Shown: positions 1 to 8,338, numbered from the stretch's first letter. The stretch is DNA of 64,000 bases from Porphyromonadaceae bacterium UBA2751 (GCA_002353285.1 DEJJ01000023.1:1-64000); one strand, 5' to 3'. Notes: generated from the sequence alone by a model not told the origin. Made by a program: numbers and translations.

Positions 1-227
1 GCTGCGCATGGAATCAAACAACTTTCACAACCTATAGACAACTGGCACAACTTTTTGGTGGTTTTGCATGGAGACATGGAATCACTGGAATCAAACAACT
101 TTTACAACCTGGGAACAACTCTTACAACTGGTCATCTCACAAAGTTGCACCTGGCTTTTATTTTTGCAGTCGTAAAAGTTTACTTTAACTTTGCCAACAA
201 AAGTTAATTGTTTAACCAACAAAAACC
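1..227. repeat. Dispersed short repeats left of the IS element
   Basis: No gene is visible. The motif GGAATCAAACAACTT followed by TACAACCT or CACAACCT occurs twice here (near 10 and near 81), and GGCACAACTTTTTGGTGG occurs near 43. The same unit returns right of the transposase near 1645-1722. These look like intergenic filler repeats. Confidence 0.6.
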
Positions 228-370
228 GAGAGAGGCCGGTGACCTTGGTTGCACCTTAGACAATGTCCAAACACCGTATTAGTCCGACCTCTCTTTTTTG
301 ATTGCTCGCTCCATCTATAATACCTGGTGTCAACTGCAAGACCGACCAACTAAAAGTGTCAGGGGCAATC
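228..370 (+). ncRNA. Candidate IS110 bridge RNA (two stem-loops)
   Basis: The region between the left flank and the transposase start folds into two long-range stems. The first pairs 229-239 (AGAGAGGCCGG) with 284-294 (CCGACCTCTCT), with one mismatch, and encloses a 44-nt loop; a T6 run follows. The second pairs GATTGC (300-305) with GCAATC (365-370), enclosing about 59 nt. IS110-group elements encode a structured guide RNA in the non-coding end upstream of the transposase, with one loop for the target and one for the donor, and this layout fits. The RNA itself and its loop specificities are inferred; the element ends cannot be fixed from one copy. Confidence 0.45.
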
Positions 371-401
371 AAGACGGTTTTTATGAATCATTACAAAGAT
401 A

Positions 402-1400
402 ATGGATTTTATTCACATCGGCATTGACATTTCCAAGAAAACATTGGATTTGTCTGTTTATGGACGAGAGAAAGAAAGCGGAGGCCATCTCCATGTGACA
501 AACGACCAAAAAGGCTTCGCCAAGATATTATCATGGGCGAAAATGATTGGGGGCCATCTAGATCAAGTCTGGTTCTGTATGGAACACACGGGCGAATATG
601 GTTATGCCCTTGCCTTATTTTTCGACGCGCATCAACTGACCTATTCGATGGTGTCTGGCGCAGACATTAAAGGTGCCAACCCTAGCAAGAGGGGCAAGAA
701 TGATAGGCAGGACGCTGCCATGATTGCCAAGTACGCTCATGAGAAACGAGAGTCACTCAAACAGTCGCATTTGAACATTAGACCGCTATACGAACTGCGT
801 TGTCTATTGAATGAACGTAGAATGTATGTGCGCCAGCGTGCCCAGTGGAAAACACAACAATCCGAAAAGCGTGTGTTTTCCACCAAGCAGAGAGACTCAC
901 GCGTCAAGAAGGCAATCAATACTCTTTCAGCCATCATTAACACCATTGAAGAAGAAATCAGAAATGTCATTAACGCAAATGAAGATATCATGCGCAATTT
1001 TGAACTGATAATGACTATTCCGGGAATAGGCTTAATCAATGCTGTGAATTTCATTGTTACTACCGCAAACTTCACTATGTTCAAAAATGCCAGGCGCTAC
1101 GCCTCACACATCTGCGTAGCTCCGTTCACCGTCATTTCTGGCACAAGTGTGAACAAGGGAACTCACACGACCAAGATTGGAAGGAACGATCTTAAAGCGG
1201 AACTACGTGCCACTGTACTCGCCGTGCTCAAAGCTGATCCTGAAATGCGGAAATACTTCCAACGGCGCAGGGATGAGGGTAAGCACTTCAACATAGTTGC
1301 CAATAACATCATGTTCAAGCTAATTTGCCGGGTATTTGCTGTTGTAAATAGAGGTACTGCATTTGTGCAAACTAAAAAATATTTGCAAACAACAGCGTAG
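402..1400 (+). CDS. IS110-family transposase
   Basis: A 332-residue recombinase of the IS110 family, which moves its element by a guide-RNA-directed DEDD/serine mechanism. The N-terminal RuvC-like DEDD domain starts with GIDISKK (Asp9) and continues with CMEHTGEYG (Glu61) and NDRQDAAMIAKYA (Asp101, Asp104). The C-terminal transposase_20 domain shows IPGIG near 207 and VAPF followed by ISGTS, where Ser246 is the likely catalytic serine. Length is usual for the family and the frame is unbroken, so it may be active. The ATG at 402 sits just after the structured upstream region. IS110 elements lack classical terminal inverted repeats, and none were seen. The element sits between copies of a short intergenic repeat. 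Confidence 0.93.
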   Translation: MDFIHIGIDISKKTLDLSVYGREKESGGHLHVTNDQKGFAKILSWAKMIGGHLDQVWFCMEHTGEYGYALALFFDAHQLTYSMVSGADIKGANPSKRGKNDRQDAAMIAKYAHEKRESLKQSHLNIRPLYELRCLLNERRMYVRQRAQWKTQQSEKRVFSTKQRDSRVKKAINTLSAIINTIEEEIRNVINANEDIMRNFELIMTIPGIGLINAVNFIVTTANFTMFKNARRYASHICVAPFTVISGTSVNKGTHTTKIGRNDLKAELRATVLAVLKADPEMRKYFQRRRDEGKHFNIVANNIMFKLICRVFAVVNRGTAFVQTKKYLQTTA

Positions 1401-1644
1401 AATAATACAAAATACTATTGGATTGAAGGGCGCTTTATTAAGTGACCAGCTGCTTTTTTGCGTAAAAGTATTATGAAAAACACCGCGGGGAGCGCCTTGC
1501 GGCAAGGGGGCGAGAAGCCCCCGACGAGCAAAACAAAGAAATAGCATATCAACCTTTCACATTTATTAACCATAAAATCCTTGCATGAGTCCTATAATAC
1601 GGTGTCGCAAAGCCTGCTTGCGCAGGAATTATTTTGGCTGAGCG
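1401..1644. other. Non-coding stretch with small hairpins
   Basis: No credible gene. There is a GGGGGC/GCCCCC hairpin at 1506-1522 next to GCCTTG/CAAGG. A REP-like hairpin CCTGC-TTGC-GCAGG lies at 1613-1626 inside GTCGCAAAGCCTGCT, which recurs at 48919-48933. Confidence 0.5.
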
Positions 1645-1775
1645 TGGAGTCAAACAACTTTTACAACTGGGAGACAACTGGCACAACTTTTTGGTGGTTT
1701 TAGATGGAATCATGGAATCAGTGGAATCACTGGAATCAGTGGAATCACTTGTGACTCGCTCTTTCCTCTCACCTG
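1645..1775. repeat. Dispersed repeat plus 9-bp tandem repeat
   Basis: Bases 1645-1705 repeat the unit found at 10-65 (CAAACAACTTTTACAAC, then GGCACAACTTTTTGGTGG). It is followed by about five 9-bp units of the type GGAATCAGT/GGAATCACT (1708-1752) and then CGCTCTTTCCTCTC. The reverse complement of that last motif precedes the tandem repeat near 19500. Reading frames across it show only short periodic peptides and are probably not genes. Confidence 0.6.
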
Positions 1776-1986
1776 GTTTAAGTATGTCAATGAACTCCTG
1801 TCGTGATTGTGATGACATGGCAAAGGTAACACCTTATTTTATTTAAATGCAATATTAAAAAATCACGGCTGAAAGGCAATGTTAAGAAACCACGCCGCAG
1901 GTTGCCTTGTTGGGAGGGGCTGCGGCGTGGGTTTTAGTTGGTGCCCGCCTGCTGGTGGAGCAGGGTTGATGTTGTGTGGGTTTCTA

Positions 1987-2802
1987 CTACTTGATTATCT
2001 TTTGGGTGGTGCGTGAGCCGTCGCTCCAGGTTGTGACCTTGAGGTTCACGCCTGGCTTTGGCTCGGTGCTCTCCACGCCTGCAAGGTTGTAGTAGCGCAC
2101 GCTCTCAACGCTCTTGTTTTTCTCCAGTTCCTCAATTCCATCAAAGTCGTAGAGAGGGAACCACGAATAAACGGAAACGAGGTCTCCTCGTTTATATAAT
2201 GTCAATTGAATACTATTCTCATATAGCCATGCTTGATTGCCTTCAGGACCACCCAAATAAGAGAAAGTACAGTCACTATCAGCAGAACTAACAATCTCAT
2301 ATTCACCATCCTCACAGTCAGACATGTCTATTGCAAATTCTCCAACAGGGATATGGAACCAATCATCATTACCGTTGTATTGATCTTCACTAACAGGGAA
2401 GAATCGACATTCACCGGTTGTGAGAATCTCGATAACTACAAGTCCACCATTATTGTTTATGCTTGATAAAATATCACAATGCTCACTTAATTCTGCTTCT
2501 CGTTCTTCATCGCTCTTGCCTTCCCATCTAGCAAGAATGTAGTTGCCACATCCCTTGGCTGTGAAATACTTTTGCTGACTTTTATCAACTATAGCCCATT
2601 TTGCAAGACTTGGTTTCCTAATGGTTATTTCAAAACCATTCAGGTTCTGGCTCAAGTTGGTGAGTAAAAGTTTAATCCTAAAATAATTGGCCTTTCCAGT
2701 AAGATGCACTTCCCGAAATTCAATATATGAGGGAAATAATTCTTGTGCTTTAATACCACAAAACGACACTATGAGTGCCAATAAAATAATAATCTTCTTC
2801 AT
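1987..2802 (-). CDS. Exported protein with sorting-domain-like C-terminus
   Basis: About 271 residues. The start was placed at the ATG at 2802, because there a clean signal peptide begins (MKKIIILLALIVSFCGIKAQ), while an upstream in-frame extension is hydrophilic. The body is beta-rich and I do not recognise a family. The last 40 residues (VRYYNLAG, then PGVNLKVTTWSDGS, then TTQKIIK) are almost the same as the tail of the next gene, and their layout (YxLAG, PGVN, final KxIK) resembles the type A sorting domain used by the type IX secretion system. Export to the cell surface by that route is therefore plausible but inferred. A remnant gene and a sister gene lie upstream on the same strand. Confidence 0.75.
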   Translation of the reverse strand: MKKIIILLALIVSFCGIKAQELFPSYIEFREVHLTGKANYFRIKLLLTNLSQNLNGFEITIRKPSLAKWAIVDKSQQKYFTAKGCGNYILARWEGKSDEEREAELSEHCDILSSINNNGGLVVIEILTTGECRFFPVSEDQYNGNDDWFHIPVGEFAIDMSDCEDGEYEIVSSADSDCTFSYLGGPEGNQAWLYENSIQLTLYKRGDLVSVYSWFPLYDFDGIEELEKNKSVESVRYYNLAGVESTEPKPGVNLKVTTWSDGSRTTQKIIK

Positions 2803-2865
2803 AGCTATAATGTTTTTGGGGTTATTATTATCATAATTAGAATTCACAATTAGAATAACTAGTTT

Positions 2866-3042
2866 TTAATCAATATATTGCGTAATTTCCACCTTAGAAC
2901 CTCGCTCGGCGGTGAAGCTCTTAGCTATCTCGACATTTCCAGTCTCAATCTTGACCTTGGCTCCGCTCTGGAACACGCAGCCGTCAATTGTCACACAAAA
3001 CCGGGGTGAATAAGGGCCCAGGTCCTGTGGAACAAGAATGGC
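2866..3042 (-). pseudogene. C-terminal gene remnant, in frame after the upstream stop
   Basis: Directly after the TAA that ends the upstream gene (3046), the same frame stays open for about 58 codons to the stop at 2866-2868 and has no own start codon. The peptide contains VTIDGCVFQSGAKVKIETG, then NVEIAKSF, then ERGSKVEITQ. This is regular beta-stack-like sequence rather than random translation. It looks like the C-terminus of a lost exported protein, now readable only if the stop is bypassed. The family is not identified. Confidence 0.45.
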
Positions 3043-3045
3043 GGT

Positions 3046-3933
3046 TTATCTCACAATCTTGTGGGTGGTGCGTGAGCCGTCGCTCCAGATGGTGACCTTG
3101 AGGTTCACGCCAGGCTGTGGCTCGGCGCTCTCCATGCCTGCGAGGTTGTAGTAGCGCACGCCCTGCGGCTGCTTGGTGGCATCGACGGTGGTGATGGCAT
3201 CGGGATTCTTCAATTGTTGTGCTTCATCATATTTACAACCTTTGTAAACCAATTCTCCGTTCTCATAGACAGCCGATAGCCCCGACATGGAGTTTAAGCT
3301 AGTAATATAAGTTCTGTAGGGCACAAGTAAGTCGCCAAAGCCACAGTCTACACCAATGCCTTCAATCACCTTAAAAGAATACTCAGGATTATCAGGAGCT
3401 TCATTATCTATTATTTGATAACCTTTTCTTAAAGTTTGCCCTATCTCAATCTCAAATTCTTGGTAGGTGTCGGCAGGAGAAAATTCAGAAATAGGATAAT
3501 TTAACTCAGCAAATTCGATGTAATAAGAATCGTTGGGTAAGAACATTGGATTGTTGAAGTCGTATAGGACATCAGGTATATCCCACCAGTACATTTCGTT
3601 AATATCATAACTTACGCTTTCATTGGGTATTGCAGTTACCACCTTACCTTCCTCCCTGACATAGGCAGCAAGATAGGGTTCCTTGGCATTTCCCTGCTCG
3701 TCATAGTAGGTGCGATAGATGTTATGATATACCAATCCGTCGATAGTTGTAGTGCCACTGAATTCAAGAGTGTAAAGTTGCACTCTCTTCCAACCAGGTT
3801 CGGGCCATGCATGGTTATACCCGACATATTCCCAAACTACACCCTCACGCACGATGGGGACGTATTGATAATCGGCTGCACTGGCGCTGGTCATCATCAG
3901 CAGGCCCAGTAATGTGATTAAAAATTTTTTCAT
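3046..3933 (-). CDS. Exported protein with sorting-domain-like C-terminus
   Basis: A 295-residue protein with a signal peptide (MKKFLITLLGLLMMTSASA, cleavage after ASA). The body is acidic and Tyr-rich and unlike the neighbouring gene. The last 40 residues (VRYYNLAG, then PGVNLKVTIWSDGS, then TTHKIVR) match the tail of the 1987-2802 gene almost base for base. The tail resembles a type IX sorting domain. The gene probably has its own promoter: TAAATTTG on the minus strand at 3979-3986, about 45 bases before the ATG. Function unknown. Confidence 0.8.
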   Translation of the reverse strand: MKKFLITLLGLLMMTSASAADYQYVPIVREGVVWEYVGYNHAWPEPGWKRVQLYTLEFSGTTTIDGLVYHNIYRTYYDEQGNAKEPYLAAYVREEGKVVTAIPNESVSYDINEMYWWDIPDVLYDFNNPMFLPNDSYYIEFAELNYPISEFSPADTYQEFEIEIGQTLRKGYQIIDNEAPDNPEYSFKVIEGIGVDCGFGDLLVPYRTYITSLNSMSGLSAVYENGELVYKGCKYDEAQQLKNPDAITTVDATKQPQGVRYYNLAGMESAEPQPGVNLKVTIWSDGSRTTHKIVR

Positions 3934-3978
3934 AACTGTTTATTTTTTAAGTTAGACTTCATCATTTTTAATACATTG

Positions 3979-3986
3979 CAAATTTA
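3979..3986 (-). promoter_or_regulatory. -7 promoter element for the 3933 gene
   Basis: TAAATTTG on the minus strand fits the Bacteroidetes -7 consensus TAnnTTTG. No clear TTTG lies 19-20 bases upstream. Confidence 0.4.
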
Positions 3987-4067
3987 TATTTTTTTTGAAA
4001 AAAAATTTACCCCCCCCGTTAAAAAATGTTAATAGGATGAAAAATCGAATTATTTGTGACATCCTAA

Positions 4068-4101
4068 AAACGGCCATGCCAAGGTGTGGGCATGACCGTT
4101 T
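4068..4101 (-). terminator. Terminator after the hydrogenase operon
   Basis: Stem AAACGGYCATGCC paired with GGCATGRCCGTTT, loop about 8 bases. On the minus strand the stem runs into a T-rich tail, 32 bases after the NuoE-like gene. Confidence 0.7.
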
Positions 4102-4132
4102 AGAGATTATTGATTGCGGGAATGGGTGGTGA

Positions 4133-4615
4133 TTAGTCGCCCACTTCTTCGAGAATCTTTTGCACGTCCTTGGGCTGGAGTCGTCCGTAGACCTTCTCTC
4201 CGATTGTCACAACGGGAGCCAGACCACAGGCGCCCACGCATCGCAGGCAGTCGAGAGAGAACTTGCCGTCGGGAGTGGTCTCACCCACCTCGATATTGAG
4301 GATTCGCTTGATTTCCTCGAGCAGTTTCTCAGAGCCACGCACGTAGCAGGCGGTTCCCAAGCACACCGAGATGGGGTGCTTGCCCTTTGGGGTCATGGTG
4401 AAGAAAGAGTAGAACGTCACCACGCCATAGACCTTGGATGCAGGGATATTGAGTTTGCGAGCGATGATTCGCTGCATCTCCTCGGGGAGGTAGCCGTGCA
4501 AGGACTGCGCCTCGTGCAGGATGTTGATGAGCTCGCCTGGTTTGTTACCATGCTTGTCGCAGATGGCCTCCACCTGCTCAATGACATTACATGCCAGTTT
4601 TGTTTCTTTTGTCAT
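4133..4615 (-). CDS. NAD-linked [FeFe] hydrogenase, NuoE-like subunit
   Basis: A 160-residue thioredoxin-like [2Fe-2S] protein, the small electron-transfer subunit of a trimeric NAD(P)-linked [FeFe] hydrogenase (called HydC in Thermotoga). The four cluster cysteines are visible in CLGTACYV and CLRCVGACGLAP. The N-terminal helical part (ICDKHGNKPGELINILHEAQ) is typical for NuoE. It is the last gene of the operon, 27 bases after the catalytic subunit, and a hairpin terminator follows. The usual order in such operons is NuoE-, NuoF-, then NuoG-like; here the NuoE-like gene is last. A respiratory complex I subunit is unlikely, because the neighbour carries an H-cluster. Confidence 0.9.
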   Translation of the reverse strand: MTKETKLACNVIEQVEAICDKHGNKPGELINILHEAQSLHGYLPEEMQRIIARKLNIPASKVYGVVTFYSFFTMTPKGKHPISVCLGTACYVRGSEKLLEEIKRILNIEVGETTPDGKFSLDCLRCVGACGLAPVVTIGEKVYGRLQPKDVQKILEEVGD

Positions 4616-4642
4616 AGTGTATAATAATGGTTTTAGCCAATG

Positions 4643-6409
4643 TTACTTAATAGAACGGTCAAAATAATGAGTGTGCAAGAGGTGATGCGACTTCTCGCTC
4701 AGAGGCTCGCCCAGGAATTCCTTGTAGAGCTTCTGGATGTCGGGGTTCTCGTGGCTCTTGCGGATGGGCTTGCCCTCATCCTCGGCATAGAGAGCCTCGC
4801 AGCGCTTCTTGAGCACCTCGATGTTGCCGTGGTGGTAGGGCTGTCCAGCGCCGCCGATGCAACCGCTAGGACATGCCATCACCTCAACCACATGATAGTC
4901 GAGCTCGCCAGCGCGGAGCTTGTCCATGATGATGCGTGCGTTGCTCAGAGTGTGAGCCACGCACACCTTCAATGGGAATCCGTTGAGGTCGATAGTGGCC
5001 TCGCGGATGCCTTCGAAACCGCGCACCTCGTCGAAGTTGATGCGAGGCAGGGTCTTGCCAGTGTACACCTCGTAGCAGGTGCGCAGAGCAGCCTCCATCA
5101 CGCCACCAGTGACGCCAAAGATAGCTGCAGCACCAGTCGACTCGCCGAGTGGGCTATCGAAGTTGCTCTCGGGCAGATTAGCAAAGTTGATGTTAGCGCG
5201 CTTGATCAGGCGAGCGAGCTCGCGAGTTGAGATGCTGTAGTCAACATCGGGATTGCCATTGACCTTGAACTCCTCGCGTGTGCACTCAAACTTCTTGGCC
5301 AAGCAAGGCATGATGGAAACAACCACGAGTTTCTCGCGTGGGATGCCCATCTTCTCGGCCCAGTAGGTCTTGGCGATAGCACCAAACATCTGAGCAGGCG
5401 ACTTGGCGCTCGATGGATAGTCGAGCAAGTCGGGATAGTTGTGCTCAAAGAAGTTAACCCATGCAGGGCAGCACGATGTCATGATGGGCAGCTTCACGCT
5501 CTTGTCGCCAGCAAGGAACTTCTTGAGGCGGTCGAGAATCTCGGCACCCTCTTCCATGATGGTGAGGTCGGCGCCAAAGTCGGTGTCGAACACGTAGTCG
5601 AATCCCAGGTCACGCAGAGCAGTGGCGAGCTTGCCAGTGACGATGGTGCCAGGAGCCATACCAAACTCCTCGCCCAGACCAAAGCGCACTGCAGGTGCAG
5701 GCTGAGCAATGACAATCTTGTCGGGGTTGGTGATGTCGGCCATGAGCTGGTCGGTGTAGTCACGCTCGGTGAGCGCACCCACTGGGCAAACGGCCACACA
5801 CTGACCGCAATAGGTGCAGTCGGTGTCCTTGAACATGCGGTCGAATGTGGGAGCGATAGTGGTGTCGAATCCACGACGAATTGCACCAAGCACACCCACG
5901 CTCTGCACGTTGTTACAAACGCTCTCGCAACGGCGGCAGTAGATGCACTTCTCCATGTTGCGAGTGATAGCAGCAGTCACCTCGTTCTTGCGCTCGCTCT
6001 TCTCGCCATCGTTATAAGGCATCTGGCGGATGTTGAGTCGCATTACCAGTCGCTGCAGCTCGCAGTCGCTACACTTGGGGCAAGTGAGGCAATCGTTGGG
6101 GTGATCGCTGAGGATGAGCTCAGCCACAGTCTTGCGTGCGCGGATAACGCGTGCCGAGTTGGTGTGAACCACCATGTCGGGCATGCAGTTAGTGGCGCAA
6201 GCAGGAGCCAGGTTACGACGTCCTTCCACCTCAACCACACACAGGCGGCACGAGGCAGGTTTGTTCTTCACACAAGTGCCCTTAAGGTCGATGTGGCACA
6301 GCGTGGGAATCTCGATGCCGACGAGCTTGCCGGCCTCAAGCAGTGTAGTGCCCTGTGGCACTTCCACTACGTGGTTATCTATAGTAAGTTTAATCAATTT
6401 CTCTTCCAT
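4643..6409 (-). CDS. [FeFe] hydrogenase catalytic subunit
   Basis: A 588-residue cytoplasmic hydrogenase large subunit (HydA), which reduces protons to H2. Order of domains: plant-type [2Fe-2S] (Cys38, Cys54, Cys57, Cys71), His-Cys [4Fe-4S] (SDHPNDCLTCPKCSDC, 101-116), two [4Fe-4S] motifs (CIYCRRCESVC near 155; CTYCGQCVAVCP near 198), then the H-cluster domain. All three H-cluster signatures are intact: TSCCPAW (311-317), MPCLAKKFE (368-376), EVMACPSGCIGGAGQP (509-524). A small-subunit-like tail follows. This architecture with NuoE/NuoF-like partners matches trimeric group A3 enzymes, some of which bifurcate electrons between ferredoxin and NADH. The maturases HydE, HydF and HydG are not in the window. 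Confidence 0.95.
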   Translation of the reverse strand: MEEKLIKLTIDNHVVEVPQGTTLLEAGKLVGIEIPTLCHIDLKGTCVKNKPASCRLCVVEVEGRRNLAPACATNCMPDMVVHTNSARVIRARKTVAELILSDHPNDCLTCPKCSDCELQRLVMRLNIRQMPYNDGEKSERKNEVTAAITRNMEKCIYCRRCESVCNNVQSVGVLGAIRRGFDTTIAPTFDRMFKDTDCTYCGQCVAVCPVGALTERDYTDQLMADITNPDKIVIAQPAPAVRFGLGEEFGMAPGTIVTGKLATALRDLGFDYVFDTDFGADLTIMEEGAEILDRLKKFLAGDKSVKLPIMTSCCPAWVNFFEHNYPDLLDYPSSAKSPAQMFGAIAKTYWAEKMGIPREKLVVVSIMPCLAKKFECTREEFKVNGNPDVDYSISTRELARLIKRANINFANLPESNFDSPLGESTGAAAIFGVTGGVMEAALRTCYEVYTGKTLPRINFDEVRGFEGIREATIDLNGFPLKVCVAHTLSNARIIMDKLRAGELDYHVVEVMACPSGCIGGAGQPYHHGNIEVLKKRCEALYAEDEGKPIRKSHENPDIQKLYKEFLGEPLSEKSHHLLHTHYFDRSIK

Positions 6410-6430
6410 GATGATAATAATCGTGAGTCG

Positions 6431-8338
6431 TTAGAAAACATGAATAGCATCGAAGCGGCAACGCGACTGGCACATACCGCAGCGGATGCACTTGAATGGA
6501 TTAATAACATGTGGCTTGCGAACGTCGCCCATGATAGCATCGGCAGGACAGTTGCGCGCGCAAGCGCCACAGCCTTTACACTTCTCAGGGTTAACAGTGT
6601 AGGTCAACAGAGCCTTACACTGCTTAGCACGGCAGGTGTGCTGCTTAACGTGCTCCACATATTCATCATAGAAATTGTCGATAGTCGACAAAATAGGATT
6701 TGGCGAAGTCTGACCAAGTCCGCACAGTGCAGTATCCTTAATGGTTGCTGCAAGCGACTTCAGGTGATCGATGTCGTCCATAGTTCCCTTGCCCTCGGTA
6801 ATGCGAGTCAAGATCTCAAGCATACGTTTGTTACCGATGCGGCAAGGTGTACACTTACCACACGACTCACCAACGGTAAACTCAAGGTAGAACTTGGCAA
6901 CCGATACCATACAGTCGTCCTCGTCCATAACAATCATACCACCCGAGCCCATCATAGAGCCAGCAGCGCCCAAGCTCTCGTAGTCGATAGGGATGTCGAG
7001 GTGTTTCTCGGTCAAGCAGCCGCCCGAGGGGCCACCAGTTTGAACGGCCTTAAACTTCTTGCCGTTCTTCACGCCGCCACCAATGTCGTAGATGATCTCA
7101 CGCAGTGTGGTTCCCATGGGCACCTCGATGAGGCCCACATTATTAATCTTGCCAGCAAGTGCAAACACCTTAGTGCCCTTAGACTTCTCGGTACCGATTG
7201 AAGCGAACCAGTCGGCACCCTTGGTGAGGATGATTGGCACGTTGGCAAGAGTCTCAACGTTGTTAACATTAGTTGGATAGCCGTTGTAACCGCTCTCGGC
7301 AGGGAAGGGAGGCTTGAGGGTAGGCTCACCACGCTTGCCCTCCATCGAGTGGATGAGCGCTGTTTCCTCGCCGCAGACAAATGCACCTGCGCCATAGCGA
7401 ATCTCGATGTCGAAGTCGAAGTCACTACCCATGATTTGCTTGCCAAGCATGCCATATTCACGAGCCTGCTCGATAGCAATCTTCAGGCGGTGTACGGCAA
7501 GTGGATACTCGGCACGAATGTAGATAAGGCCCTCGTTGGCGCCAATACAGTAGCCACACAGTGCCATAGCCTCAATTACTGAATTGGGGTCACCCTCCAT
7601 GATTGAGCGATCCATGAAAGCACCTGGGTCGCCCTCGTCGGCATTACAAACCACATACTTGTGCTCGGCCTGATAGTTGCGTGCGAAGCCCCACTTCATG
7701 CCAGTGGGGAAGCCGGCACCACCACGACCACGCAGGCCCGACTTCTTGATGATGTCGATAACCTCCTCGGGGGTTTGGTTTTGAAGTGCATTGGAGAGGG
7801 CAGCATAGCCATCACGAGCGATGTACTCGGCAATGTTCTCGGGATCGATGAAACCGCAGTTGCGCAGAGCCACACGCTTCTGCTTGCGGTAGAAGTCCAT
7901 GTGCTTTGAGTCGCTCACATGCTCCGAGGTCTTGGGGTCGACATAGAGCAGTCGCTCCACACGTCGCCCGCCAATGACGTGCTCCTTGATGATCTCGTCG
8001 GCGTCCTCTGGTTTAACTTGTGTGTAGAAAGTGTTGTCGGGGATAACTTTCACAATGGGTCCCTTCTCGCAGAATCCAAAGCATCCTGTAACAATCACTT
8101 CAACCTTATTGGCAATGCCATTGGCTTCAATGGCAGCTTTGAGGTTGTCCACGATTTTCGCACTGCTCGAGGCTTTACATCCTGTACCACCGCAGCAGAG
8201 CAACTGAATGTGATCAGTGCCCACTGCCAGTCCACAAGCCTTTTCGCTCACAGCAGCATAACTCAGTTCACGAACATTGAGTTCGGCCTGAGCTTTCTTC
8301 CTGAATTGAATCAAGTCTTCAAAGTTCAAGGTTTTCAC
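6431..8338 (-). CDS. NAD-linked [FeFe] hydrogenase, NuoF-like flavoprotein subunit
   Basis: A 635-residue flavoprotein (HydB), which exchanges electrons between NAD(H), the FeS chain and probably ferredoxin. Domains in order: N-terminal thioredoxin-like [2Fe-2S] (CCGGTGCKAS, CFGFCEKGP), NuoF FMN/NADH-binding core (GRGGAGFPTGMKW; CNADEGDPGAF), SLBB segment, NuoF [4Fe-4S] (ESCGKCTPCRIG), and a C-terminal pair of [4Fe-4S] ferredoxin motifs (CKGCGACARNCP; CIRCGMCQSRC). The start is GTG at 8338; no ATG fits the conserved N-terminus better. It is the first gene of the three-gene operon, with 21 bases to the next gene. The extra N- and C-terminal FeS domains separate it from complex I NuoF. Confidence 0.93.
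   Translation of the reverse strand: MKTLNFEDLIQFRKKAQAELNVRELSYAAVSEKACGLAVGTDHIQLLCCGGTGCKASSSAKIVDNLKAAIEANGIANKVEVIVTGCFGFCEKGPIVKVIPDNTFYTQVKPEDADEIIKEHVIGGRRVERLLYVDPKTSEHVSDSKHMDFYRKQKRVALRNCGFIDPENIAEYIARDGYAALSNALQNQTPEEVIDIIKKSGLRGRGGAGFPTGMKWGFARNYQAEHKYVVCNADEGDPGAFMDRSIMEGDPNSVIEAMALCGYCIGANEGLIYIRAEYPLAVHRLKIAIEQAREYGMLGKQIMGSDFDFDIEIRYGAGAFVCGEETALIHSMEGKRGEPTLKPPFPAESGYNGYPTNVNNVETLANVPIILTKGADWFASIGTEKSKGTKVFALAGKINNVGLIEVPMGTTLREIIYDIGGGVKNGKKFKAVQTGGPSGGCLTEKHLDIPIDYESLGAAGSMMGSGGMIVMDEDDCMVSVAKFYLEFTVGESCGKCTPCRIGNKRMLEILTRITEGKGTMDDIDHLKSLAATIKDTALCGLGQTSPNPILSTIDNFYDEYVEHVKQHTCRAKQCKALLTYTVNPEKCKGCGACARNCPADAIMGDVRKPHVINPFKCIRCGMCQSRCRFDAIHVF

Noticed and set aside
1549..1846. 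Short genes on either strand across the repeat region
   Set aside because: Frames run through tandem repeats and a REP-like hairpin, with no start signals or domain.
5441..7201. 586-codon open frame on the plus strand
   Set aside because: It lies opposite two clear hydrogenase genes with intact FeS motifs; the frame is a by-product of their codon use.
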